Part shown: positions 26,301-38,070 of the stretch, piece after piece | Layout: each line of letters begins with the position of its first letter | How positions within the stretch are numbered: the first letter of the stretch is position 1 | DNA from: Blastocystis sp. Blastoise | Taxonomy: Eukaryota > Sar > Bigyra > Opalinata > Blastocystidae | DNA length: 64,000 nt | Assembly: GCA_039096225.1 (NCBI GenBank) | Contig: JBBPEB010000013.1 | Location: 2,099,989-2,163,988 of the forward strand | Direction of reading: 5' to 3' | Notes under the pieces: model-generated | What the model was told of the DNA's origin: nothing | The model's database searches: none | What the model saw: the letters and a program-made list of their open reading frames with translations, nothing else | Program-made: the position numbers and the translations under genes

Positions 26301-29300
26301 CTGTGTAAATTAAAAAATTGTTGGTGTTGAAAGTCTAATAATATCCAAGTAGCACCATTATCATTAGAACCTTCAATTCTCCAACTAGAAGGAGATCTCC
26401 GATTACAATATTCACCATTAGTAACCTTATAATGATTGATAAATTCTTTACGACCATTATTGAAAGTATATTGATAAATAGCACCAACGCATCGTGGACC
26501 ACTAACAACTGAAGTATCTATTTTATTATCAAATAACATATCAGTACCTTCATCGCCAGTCTTTTCAATATCAGACCAAGCAACACCATCAGATACTCTG
26601 TATTCACCAGAAGCAATAAAAGAAACAACACTTGTGAAATTATTGGTAGTAGAAAGAGTATCTTTCTTATGAATCTCAATAGCTATAACATTAGTACCAA
26701 CAACAAGAATAGGATTAATAAGTGTAGAAACAGAACTAATAAATACAGTACTAGAAGTATATTCAGCAGTAGCAGTAGTATTATAATTAACAAAACCAGT
26801 AGGCATATTAATTCTTCTGATTTCATTACCATTAAGATAAACAATCATACCAGCATAAGTACTAGCACTAATATCAATTCCAGCAAAATCAGGATACATA
26901 GTAGAAAGAGTGAAAGTAGTTCTATAGTATTGAGTAGTACCAGTAGGAGCAGATAAAGATCCAGAAATACCAGAAGTCCAAGCAGCATCAGAGAAAGAAG
27001 CGAGATTCCAATCAGAAGGAACCTCACTATCAGAATCTAAGTATTTCCAAGTATTAGAACTAGAAATAATTCTACCGATGCTTAGAATAACTGTCTTAGG
27101 AGATACACGTTTAGTAACAGTACCAGAAACGAGAGGAGTTGTATCATCTTCAATATAAACAGAATAAGCACTAGCACCAAAATTGTCATTCTTTATATCA
27201 GACATAACTAAAGAATAAACACCAGTAACTTTACAATAGACGAAATCTTGTGTAGAATAATCAACACTAGTAGATCTTGAATCAACAACTACACCAGTAG
27301 AGTCTTTAAGAATCCAAGAAACTTTATTAGCATTAGTTTTATAATCGAAAGATAATTTGAATAGGTTATTAGGGAAATTACAAGTAAGTACAGAGATAGT
27401 AATTGTAGCAGTTACAGGAGTACCTTGAATACTCTTAGCAGTAATAGTATATACAATAGGAGATTGGAGTTGAGTAGGAATACCGTTTAAGTAGCCATTG
27501 GAAGAATCCATAGTAATACCAGTAGGAGGAAGAGGAGTAATACTAAAATCATAATAATATTCAGAAGAAACTAAAAGATCAGGAATTATAGCATCCTTAT
27601 AAGCAACAAGATTAGAAGGAGTGAAACTGAAAGCAGGAATAACAAGAGAATTAACATCTTCAATTAAGAATTCCCATTCAGAGAAAGCATATTTATTATT
27701 CTCTTCAATAACAACAGCTTTAGTAACAGCAATCTTATAATTAGTATAAGCTTTAGTAGAACCAAGAGCATAGAAACATTTTTTTTGTTGTCTTTCTTTC
27801 CAAGAATTATTAGATTGAGAAGTAATAGAAGTCCAAGTAGTACCATCCATAGAACCATAAATAGTCCAATCTGCAGGATCATGACTAGGAGCATCTCTGT
27901 TGGAATAAATACAATATTTATTCATATAAATAGCTCTCTTATTATTAAATTGAACGGAAACCCATTTTTCACTTACAGAATCATGAATAGGAGTAATCCA
28001 ACGAGTATAAGGATTAGAATCAAAAAGATTAGCAGGATCACCATCTGTAAACACACCACTAGAAGCATAATAGCCATCAGAAGCATTTTGAATGACATTA
28101 GAATCGCCAAGAAGATGGAATATACCATCGAAATCAAGTTTATAAGAACCAGTACCAGAATTAACAAGAGCAATAGCTACAGTAACACTATTACCATTAG
28201 AAAGAGTAGTCATAGGACCAGATACTGATCTCCATAAGAAAGAAGAATCACCATCAGTAGCAACAGTAGTTGTAGTAATTTCACCAGCAGCAATATTATA
28301 TCTATAGACTTCATTACCATTTACATAAATAACACAGCCAGCTTTAGATTTAAAGAATAATTCCCAACCAACCATATTCGTCTTAGAAATAATAGTAAAA
28401 GTACTTCTAAGAAGAATAATACTTTGAGTAACAGAAACAAGAGGATTATAAGTTAATGTTTGCCAAGTATTATCAGAAAAAGAAACAATTTTCCAATTAA
28501 CATCAGTAGGAGCACCACGTTGATATCTCCAAGCAGATTTAGGAGCAAGATCAAGACGAGTATTAACATAATAAGTAGCAGTAGTACCAGCTAATAAATA
28601 CAAGCGAGCAATTCTATGTTCAGTAGTAAGATCATATTTTAATGAAACATCAAGATAAGCACCTTTTTCCCAGCCATCATTATTATCATCGAAAAGAACA
28701 AATCTCCAACGACCAGCAGGTTGACATTCATCTAATACTTGATTCACACCATTATTAACACCAGTAAGAGTACCAATTTGAGTATTATCTTCAGTATAAA
28801 AAACAACACGTTCATCTTTAGAAGTCGATTTATTCACTTTAGTAATAACTACTTGAGCCATAGAAGGTTGTTGACAAACAATAACACTAATAGTCATAGT
28901 AAAAGAAGTAGCAGCATTAGTAGCACCATCAATAGCACTAATGGTATAAGTTTTAGTGGGTGAAGTTGTAGTTACAGAACCATATATAATACCATTATTA
29001 GAATTAAAATTTAATCCAGTAGGTAAAGCAGGAGTAATAGTATATGTATGAATACCACTCGAAATAGGAGCAATAGATATAGATGGATCATTAGTATGAA
29101 TATTAAGAGTATGAGAAGGATATTGAAGACCAGGAGCAACAATAGGTTGACTATTTACAAAAGTACGAATTTCAGATAATTGAGTAATACTTTCACCATT
29201 ATTAGATAATATATCCAATTTAATTCTATTATAAGATTTTCTATTAGAAGGAATATTAAATATATAATTAGTACTTCTAGCAGCAAATTTGTTATTAATA

Positions 29301-30952
29301 ACATGGTCCAAGAATATCCAGGTAGCACCATCATCTTCGGAACCATAAAATTTCCATTCTTTTGGATCTCGTCCAATATAATCATTACCAGAAGTAATTT
29401 GATAAGCATTAAACCAAGTTTTAGATCCATTAGGAAGAGCAATAATAATAGTACTTGAAGTACCTTTAAATAAGTATTTAGTAGAATCAGAATTATCAGC
29501 AACATTACCACAAATTTCACTTGTATTATGGTTTTCAGCAGAACAAGTAGCAGTACCACCAGAAGTAACAACTTCACCAGCTAAAATAAGGAAATTAGAA
29601 ACTTATTATGATGTTTTTTAAATATATTAAAATATTCGTTTAATAAAAATAGATTTATATAAAAAAGGTAATACACTACTAATAATATACTATTAGAAGA
29701 AATAGGAATAGCGAAAACATCAAATACATCAGCAGTATTTAATTGAGAAGAGTGAGAGTGAATTTCAACAGCAACTGTAAAAGCAGTACCTGATGTGACA
29801 TAATGAGAGGGAGGAATAAAAATTCTGTTTTTATAAATGATTATAAATATGAATTATTTCTAATAATATAGAAAAATATATACATTTTCCAGGTAGCTTC
29901 TGTTTCAGAAGTTAATGAAGTTGTATTAGAATTCGATACACTATAAATAATATATAATAATAAATCATTATTATCTTATATATTTATTGATACAGATAAA
30001 AAATAATAATATAAATATGTTGTATTTAAATAAGCAAAAATATATATACATAGGTAATCCAACACGAGACGCTTCAATACCATTTATATAGATAACAAAA
30101 CCAGAGTTTGTCTTGACACCAAAATGAATTGCATAAGTATTCATATCAACGATAGTAGTAGTAAATCTATAATAACGAGTAATAGTAGAAATAGGATGGA
30201 AAGAACCAGGAGCAAGAGAAGTCCAAGTAGAATCATCAAATGATATTTGTGTCCAAGAAGTATCAGCTTGAGCAGTAGTTGAAGTCTTCCAAGTAGCAAT
30301 AGGACTAACAACCATTTTTACTATATAGAATAGCATACGATAGTAATTGTTTAGAAATGAATAAAAATGTATTATTATTATATATAAATAATTCTTTTAT
30401 TTGTAATAATAATGTATACAAGTGAATTGTTGTAATTTAGTGACACCTGAAGAAATTTCACCATTACTGAGTGTCGTGTTAAAGAAGGTAATGCCGTTAT
30501 AATTAATTTGAAGATAAGAACCAGCAGACCAACCATCACCGTAACTAAAATTAATATATAATTATCATTAATTTTTTTTTATTATATAAAAACAAAACAC
30601 AATATTATTTTTTAAACTTCAAGAATACTAATGATTGCATACCTATCGTACATAGAAAGAGTGTAGACAGTATTCAATTGAAGACAAACATCGTATTCTT
30701 TGGAAGAAATATAATTAGTCTCAGTAACTTTTCCTTCATACAAATAAGTACCAGTTGTATCAGTACCTTGAAATATTTTCCAGGATTCTTCATAACGAAA
30801 TAGGCCAAACTTTCTTTTAAGAATAAAATGTAAATTAGGAACTGTACACTCTGATTGAACTAAGTCTATTATGAGTTAAGATCAATCATATAACAAAATA
30901 TACCTAAAGATATCAATCCTAAAATACAAAAAAGAGCAACAAACTGTTTCAT
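23336..30952 (-). CDS. giant type I membrane protein, discoidin-like, Ig-like (He_PIG) and HormR-like modules
   Basis: The start at 30952 gives a signal peptide (MKQFVALFCILGLISLDLVQS) interrupted by a 38-nt intron (30866-30903). Six introns lie in the first 1.4 kb, and the last exon (about 29,580-23,336) is 6.2 kb without introns. The product is about 2,370 residues. In order it shows a 'YGDGWSAGSYLQI' Asp-Gly-Trp module and jelly-roll-like modules with 'FDDSTWTSL' and 'YYRFTTTI'. Next come discoidin (F5/8C)-like modules ('DPKEWKFYGSEDDGATW', 'SPSSWRIEGSNDNGATW'). Putative Ig (He_PIG) modules follow ('PALPTGLNFNSNNGIIYG'), alternating near the membrane with Cys-rich 'WPLTE-G-...-LPCEDP-NYEG-R-R-C' modules that resemble HormR domains. 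A possible SEA-like segment precedes a ~25-residue membrane helix ('TIILIVVIVILVILLILIFVL') and a basic 31-residue tail ending TAA. It is probably a cell-surface adhesion or recognition protein. The ligand is unknown. A TIR element ends 65 bp upstream of the start codon. Confidence 0.85.
24061..25740 (-). repeat. four 420-nt in-frame repeats in the adhesion-like gene
   Basis: The landmark TCTTCACAAG occurs at 24411, 24831, 25251 and 25671, exactly 420 nt apart. Each unit encodes 140 residues made of one Ig-like (He_PIG) module and one HormR-like Cys module. Nucleotide similarity is high across the whole unit, including silent sites, which suggests recent amplification or gene conversion. Confidence 0.9.
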
Positions 30953-31016
30953 TTCCTATTAACAAAAAAAATACTTAAAAAAAGTAATTTTTGTTAGTAT
31001 TTAGGCTTGACATTAT

Positions 31017-31056
31017 CTGTCAAACGCGTATTGTTTTTTTCTCAAACGCGTATTTT
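31017..31056 (+). repeat. left terminal inverted repeat
   Basis: A 40-bp arm identical to the reverse complement of 33762-33801. It contains two direct copies of TCAAACGCGTATT separated by a T-run, a layout typical of doubled transposase-binding sites. ACGCGT is rare in this AT-rich DNA. Confidence 0.9.
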
Positions 31057-33761
31057 CTCAAGATTATTTTCTAAAATAAAAGAATAACTGTGATATTTTT
31101 TTCTTAGCTATATAACTTTTTATGTCAAGCTTCAGTGCTATTACACACAACATATGATTAAATATTTCATTAGTGCCTTATGAAGAAGAAAAATAAGAGT
31201 CAAATTGTATTCATTTCAAGGGTGTACTCTGTCAAACTTTGTTAGGTCATTCTGATTTCGTAAATACACATAGAGAATGAGTTCTGACATAATCTTGTCG
31301 ACAAATAAGTCTTTGAAACTGTCTTCTAGGTCGTGATACTGAACTTCATATTCTTTGTTTGTTTTAATTTATTATGATTTACTTTCTACAGAGTACTTTA
31401 AATATATTGTAATGACTTAAAAGCTAAATATATGAGATAAAATTTTGAATGGGTTGAAATCCCTATTATAAATAATCAGATTCTTCTCAAATTGATTTCA
31501 ACTATTGTACTATGATTAAATGATTGAACTAATTAATAAAATAAATAAAACAATAAATATATTTGTCATGTCATAATTTCTATTTTTCAGGTTTCTGTCT
31601 TTTATTTCAGACAGTCATATTTTTATTTTTAGGTTGCATATGACGTGAATATTTTTCATAATAATTTTTGTAGATTATAAAATATTTTATAATTATTAGA
31701 ATTGTAAATGATTAACTTCCAATATCATCAAACTAAAAATAATTATATTTTCTTGAGTACCAAATACTTTTGACTACAACAATAAGCAAAAAACATAAAA
31801 ATTAGTTCTTCATAGTTTATTAACACTAAACAGAAAATTTGATTTATTATGGATTTGCAAGCGTCTAGTTTCACCAAATTGATTTATTTATAATTTTAAT
31901 TTATAGTTATAAGATATATGTTATGTGAACTTTAATATTATGTTAATAAATATCTTTTTAATATTTTCCTTATGGAGAAAAATAATCATTTTCAATTGAC
32001 GTTAAAGTGTTTTTCTAAAAAAGGGTTGTTACACTTAGTGATAGTTCTTGATAATTATTGAATTAAAAACAAAAAAAATATATTCTTATATATTTAACAC
32101 TCTCTTATATAAATATTCAAATGATATTTTAAAAAACAAATAATTCTTACTGGTATAAAGAAAGCTGCTAAAAGAAAGAAAAAGCCAAAAAAAAAATGAT
32201 TTTTTTCTGTTATTAATTAATGTCAGGTTACCTATCTCTTCATGTAGATTGGGAACAGTTTATATATATTAAATTAGTACAATGTTAAGTATCTCTATTT
32301 AGTAAAATATAGATTTATATATAAATATTTTAATATTTATTAACACAAAAGAAATTATATGTATATGGCTTTTTGAGTTTTTTACACTTTTTTCTTTTTT
32401 CCCATATTGAAAAATAGAAATTCAAAAGTATGTGCAGTTTCAAACTGTTTATATGCTTGCTATTACATTATGATAGTGAAAATTCTAGAATCAATACATT
32501 ATGATACAACACAATGAAATGCATTTTTTTCATACTTTTTGACAATAAAGTAATATAAATTATAAATAAATTTCAGAATTTTAAATTATTTAAAAATGAT
32601 AGATATTCGACTATAGTTGCAAAAAATATAATAAAGAGAAATAAACACATAAAGAAAACATATATATATTTGACATAATATACATTTTTTAAAAACTCGT
32701 TTTAGGGTATTGTTATCATGCCCTTGAATCAATAAATATTTCATTAATTGTTTTCAAGGTTTATATATATAATATAGATTGATAGATGCATAATATACCA
32801 AAATTTCAATACTCTGTGACTTATTATTAACCGTCAAAATATCATAGTTAGTTAGTGTTTTTATGAAAAACAATAAAAAATGTAAAAAAAAATAAAATCC
32901 TCTTTTTGAAACACTAAATTTAATTTCAAATATTTTAATATAAATAATATAAATAAGCACGGCTTATATTTTATACATATATAAAAATAGAAACTAGTTA
33001 ATCATTCTATGAACTTCAGTAATCAGGAATATTCATGGAGTAAAGGAATGAGTGTGAAATTTTTTGTTGTCTTTTTCATTATTCTTAATTTTTATTATAT
33101 GTTTATACATAGATATTATTTTATAAATAACTTGACATATTATTTCTTTAACTAATTTATTTTATGAGTAGGATTGTTAACTCAATATATAAAACTATAA
33201 AAAACAGTTGTTAATTGTGTGTCTAAAGGTAGTGTATTTCTTAATGTTAAGTGATTATTTTATCATTTATATTAGTCTTGATTTAGGGTTGATTATAATA
33301 TCCAACAAATAATGATTTTTAATGATAATAATATGAGAATTAGCACTAAATTATTGATAAGATATTACTAATTTTTAAGATAGATACGTTAACAATAATT
33401 GCAGACGATATAGACCTCATTTATGTTGTAATAGACTAATTTTGAAAGAACATTATTCAAGTGATACTTGCTCAAACTCATTTGAGTGAAAATTATTTGT
33501 ATATTCTTGAAGATAAACATATTCTTATATATTTTTTAGATTAACTCTTTTTAATAAGTCGCTCTTGTCATTAAAAAAGTTGGTACTATAAAATAAGACG
33601 AGCAACTTTGTGTACTGATTTTTCATTGTGTATTATGTGTATACACTTCATATTTATGAAGTAGTCTCTGATAGATTAGAAAAGAGTTTATGCAAAAAAT
33701 TATTTAAAAAAAATAAATATCAACTGAGTTCAACCAAAAACAAAATACACACAAAAACATA

Positions 33762-33801
33762 AAAATACGCGTTTGAGAAAAAAACAATACGCGTTTGACA
33801 G
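33762..33801 (-). repeat. right terminal inverted repeat
   Basis: A 40-bp arm, the perfect reverse complement of 31017-31056, followed by TTAT. Confidence 0.9.
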
Positions 33802-33805
33802 TTAT

Positions 33806-35613
33806 TTAACTAAAAAAAAATGGTCTTAGTTGTTTTTGCTTTTTAATCGAATGATATCCACAATACGACTGGCTCAAATATGTCAATGACATAGAGTTTC
33901 ACATAAAAAAACATATATGTTTCTTAGGTAAATTTTTAGTACTTTCTTTTAGTAATGTAAGTTTTTTGAAAAGAGATTTCTTCAATTCTATTAAATTAGT
34001 ATAACAGACTATTAATCCATTAATATATGTGATTCAATATTTCTCTATTAAAAAGATAATTTGTTAAAACCATCAAAATGATGTTTATAATAACGAATGA
34101 TCCTGAAGAATAACTATGACAGTTGGGTTTTTTGTAAAGTTTAATTCACTTAAAAAAGATATATATAGCATATTATATTTTGAACATTAAATTTCTTATG
34201 CAAAAATGTTAAAAAGGATTCCATGAAAAGAAACTTTTTTAGTGAATACTTTTTTTAGTTTTTCTTTATTCTTTTGTGTAGAGTAAATATTAATATTTTT
34301 GACAATATGTTTAGTTAATGAAGGCCTCAAATGATAGAGTAGAGTTGATTGTAGTTGTTCTTGTTAAACATTTAAGTAGATAGGAAATGTTGACTTTCGG
34401 TTTATTAAAGGGTTGTAAATTGTATTTAAAATAATGTATAGAGATAAAATATAAAGAAAATAGTTTTATTATAATGATAATTATAAAAGAATATTAAAAA
34501 ATAGAACACAGATTGTTGTTAAAAATTGATTTACGGTAAAAGTTAAATGAATCAGAATAATTTTGTTGAATTTCTTGATTAAAACTTTTGTTTTTTAAAC
34601 TTTCTCTTTTATTTATTATTTTTTGCTGTGATGATTTAATTAGATTTAATAGATTGAATTACATTAAAGCAAGATATCCCTCTTCAATGTCTAATGTTTA
34701 TTTTAGACTTTATTTGAGTTAATTGCATTGGTGTTTAGAAGTCAAATTTATTTGAGATTGGATCTTTTGTTATGTTCTGAAATTCTTCAGTATAACATTT
34801 CAAATGAGATATTAAATCAAAAAATACTTTTAGTATATATTAGCTTTTTTAATTAGTTATATTTATTTAATATACGTTTATTTTATAGTATTTAAATGAA
34901 TACAGATCATTTGATGTATTTATTATGATTATTAATTGATATTAGTATTGATTCTTTATGAATTAGCTATAAATTTTTTTTATATTTTATAAATTTTTAT
35001 TTTATTGATTTTATTATTAATCTTTTGTAATTTTATAATAATAATATTATATATATGTAGATTTATGATTTAAAAACAACTAGATAAATAGATTATTGTA
35101 TTTTTTGTTATACGTATTTATTTTTTTATTGTTATGTAATAAATAGAATATATAAAAGTATATATAGATTATTATACTCATTAAATATATATATGTATTT
35201 CATGATAATATTTGTTTCTATATAAAGAAAGATATAAGGTTTAATTCCGAATACGTGTTATATATGGAGTTAAAAGATAAAGTAGTGTCGGTTTTCTATA
35301 TATTTATAACTAGTCATGTATTATTAAATGTAGAAATAGTAGAAATTACAAAATGTCTTTCTTAAATGTTTTTTTTAAATAAAGTATATATATATACTAT
35401 TTATTAGTATTATTGATATAGAACTTTAATGAAAAAATTAAGCCCTGTTAAAAAATTTTAAATCTAAACTTTATAATAATAAGTATATATATTGGAAATA
35501 TAATAAAAATATATATTATATATATTATATATACATATTATATTTATTGATAAATTTACAAAAATAATAAATCTTATAGTATATATATGCAGGTTTGTTT
35601 CAAATCATTTGGG
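33806..35613. other. AT-rich spacer without a gene
   Basis: No coding stretch, RNA gene or repeat was recognised on either strand. The right part (34,850-35,580) is dominated by AT microsatellites. Confidence 0.5.
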
Positions 35614-35619
35614 TTATAA

Positions 35620-36207
35620 TATGTTGAAGATGGATATTGATTTATATGAAGAAGAAGAAGAATAAGAAGAAGATCGAAATAAGAGAATAGAAATTTGTAT
35701 GAAAAGAAGAGTAATATGAGTAGATGAAAGATCATAGATGGAAATAAGAATGAAATGAGAATGGAACAGAGATAAGAATAAGAAATATATATGTAATAGA
35801 AGAAGAAGGAAAAAATGAGAATAAACCAATTTTAAATGAGAAAGATAAGGAATGGGCAAGTATAAGAATAAAGATAATTTCATAGAAAAGGAAAGGAGAT
35901 GAAGAAAGAGAAGTAAAAGTAGAAAGTGTATAGAAAGAACATGTAGATGAAGAAATAAAAGGAATGGAATGAAAATATATATAATTGGAAGGAGATGAGA
36001 AAGGAAGTAATGATATAAGAAGGAAATGAAAAAGAAGAAGAATAAAGTGATGGAAATGAAGAAGAGTAGGTAATGATAAGAGAAGAAGAACCAGTAATAA
36101 TTAATAGAAAGGAAAGAAGAAAGAGAATGAAAAAACTGGAATATACTATAAAGGAACATGAAATAAAACAGAGTATTAAGAATAACTATAACTGTTTTAT
36201 GTAACAT
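35620..36207 (-). pseudogene. purine/pyrimidine-skewed tract, possible Ser-rich gene relic
   Basis: The + strand is almost pure A/G for about 560 nt, so the minus strand is C/T-rich. On the minus strand one frame stays open for 197 codons, but its product is an implausible run of F/L/H/S/Y. A neighbouring minus-strand frame gives short Ser-rich, more protein-like pieces ('FHSIPFISSSTCSFYTLSTF'). The stretch may be a decayed low-complexity coding exon or a simple polypurine tract. No start or splice sites were assigned. Confidence 0.25.
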
Positions 36208-36209
36208 AA

Positions 36210-38002
36210 GAATATAAAATAAGTAGAATTAGGAGAGAAGAGTGAAAGTGAGAAAAAGACAAATATAGAACAAGAGGAGAAAATAAGAATGAAGAAAAAT
36301 ATATATAAAAATTTTGGATATATATATATAAATAAAAATGAGAATAATTAAAAATAAATTTGCTCAATAAATATATTGAATGTAACAAATCACAAAGATA
36401 AATAAAAATGATTCTCAATAATAAAGAAAATACTACGACGTAAACAAAGTATAATAAGGTAATGTTATATATATATACCATATAAAAGAGAAACCAAGAA
36501 TATAGTGATCCGAAAAGCAAGAAATAGACTTTAGAGTATTACAATAAATTATATAAAGTATTATATAATAATGGTTATAAAAATATATAGAAATAAAAAT
36601 ATATATATACTTACAATCTGAATATAAATCAAGCCAATCTATATCAATAATGAATATTTGAACTTTTTAGATAGTTTATTTGGTAAAGAAACTTACTTTA
36701 TTATATTATTTAAGACAAATCTATCGATACAATTAAGTTCTTTTTTCCTAAAAGATTTAAAAGTCATTCAGTTAGCATGATGAGTCCATTATGACTATCT
36801 TAGGAAGCCTAAAGAAATAGTTTTGTGCAGTGACGTCACATCATCCCATTTATAACAACAAAACAATACCTGATCATCTAGTTCAACCAAACTGCATCAC
36901 CTAGATAAGCTCATATTAGAAGATGGAGACAGACCAATGCAGATTAATTCAACAATGGAGACTGCAAGACACTCTAATATACTCCTAGGTCCTATATATA
37001 GATAAATATATGCTTAAAGCATACAAAAATGAAATTAATCATATTTTTATGGGAGTATTGAAACTTCACCATGAATTAATTTGTTAAATTCTATTGGGAT
37101 CTTAATAATTCTACTTTTTATTGAATATTATTTTATTTAAATAGTTTAAGCTGTTATTCTTATTCCTGATATCTTGTTGTTGTTGTTGGAATATGTATTT
37201 AAGTAAATAAGATTAGTTAATTGGTTAATTATTTATAGAGTATTGAATAAAATAAAACTGATGATTTCAGTCATAAGGAAATCGTTATACTTGATGAAAT
37301 TAACAAGAATGAGTTGCATATACGATAGTCATTTGATTGAGTAAATTAGTGGAATTATGAGAAAAACTAGGTTTATGTGTGTTTAAATTTAAATTCTATA
37401 TTGTTTTGAATAGGTCTTTTAGTAAACAAATCATTTATGATAGAGTTACAAGCAAAATTGATTTTTCTTATTGATATGTTGAGTTAGAATATCGTTATTT
37501 TATTTTTCTATAAATAATTTGAATTTTCTTCTGACATATATCATCCAGATGTTAATTATAATAGTTTTCTAGGTAATTTAAATCTGTTTAACTTCTTCAA
37601 AAATATTAAAAGTATATTAAAAATGTTAGAAATGATTATTAATGTCAATTATGTTAATATCAACAATTAAAATCATTTTTAAGAGTATAAACAAAGAATG
37701 CATTGCTTGTTTATAGGTTTCAAGATGTTATTGATGAATATTTATTTTTTATTTGTGTCTAGAATTGATCAATAAGATGGTTAACAGAATCAATTAATGA
37801 AGAGAAGATTCTAAGTGAATGTAATTGTGAATGTGTTTGATTTCAAATAAATGTATCTAAAAACATTATATACAAATGACAAACGATTTATAAAGTTTAT
37901 TCAATTACTTGAAACTCAACATAACGAATTAATTTGGTACATATGAATGAAAATATCTATAGAGAAAAAAATTAATAATTTTCTAAAAAACATAATAAAT
38001 GA
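36210..38002. other. spacer, no gene recognised
   Basis: A patch at about 36,780-36,990 is less AT-rich and contains TGACGTCA at 36832-36839, the same palindrome as in the 2.6-kb array. The rest is AT-rich with no support for a gene. Confidence 0.4.
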
Positions 38003-38070
38003 CCTTAGATCAGGAATTGAACCTGATAATAATCTATGAATGATTGTTACTGACCATATTCAGTCTAAGG
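38003..38070 (-). ncRNA. tRNA-like sequence with UCA anticodon loop
   Basis: On the minus strand CCTTAGA (5') pairs perfectly with TCTAAGG (3') as a 7-bp acceptor stem. TCAGG-TTCAATT-CCTGA is a perfect T arm with B-box GGTTCAATTCC. An anticodon arm CAATC-ATTCATA-GATTA has a 7-nt loop with U33 and anticodon UCA, which would read UGA. CTGA/TCAG can form a D stem. The total is only 68 nt, positions 8-9 are missing or merged with the D stem, and residue 37 is a pyrimidine. It may therefore be a tRNA relic, an organelle-derived tRNA or an unusual suppressor-type tRNA. It is too short for tRNA-Sec. Confidence 0.4.

Larger units (their letters stand above)
31017..33801. mobile_element. 2.8-kb DNA element with 40-bp perfect terminal inverted repeats
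   Basis: The outer ends start CTGTCAAACGCGTATTG and end with its complement. The direct repeat TTAT flanks both ends (31013-31016 and 33802-33805) and fits a 4-bp target-site duplication. The interior is AT-rich with no open frame longer than about 70 codons and no transposase motif I can see, so the element looks non-autonomous or decayed. It sits in the promoter of the adhesion-like gene starting at 30952. Confidence 0.75.

Noticed and set aside
27785-28228. Long + strand open frames opposite the adhesion gene (also 26669-26956 and 28739-28963)
   Set aside because: They are antisense shadows of a codon-biased coding exon and have implausible Ser/Arg/Asn-only composition.
29155-29577. 140-codon minus-strand frame rich in Leu
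   Set aside because: It overlaps the adhesion gene in another frame. The true frame here reads a discoidin-like module and joins the upstream exon.
31448-31475. Possible tRNA T-arm (GGGTTGAAATCCC)
   Set aside because: No acceptor or anticodon stem could be formed around it.
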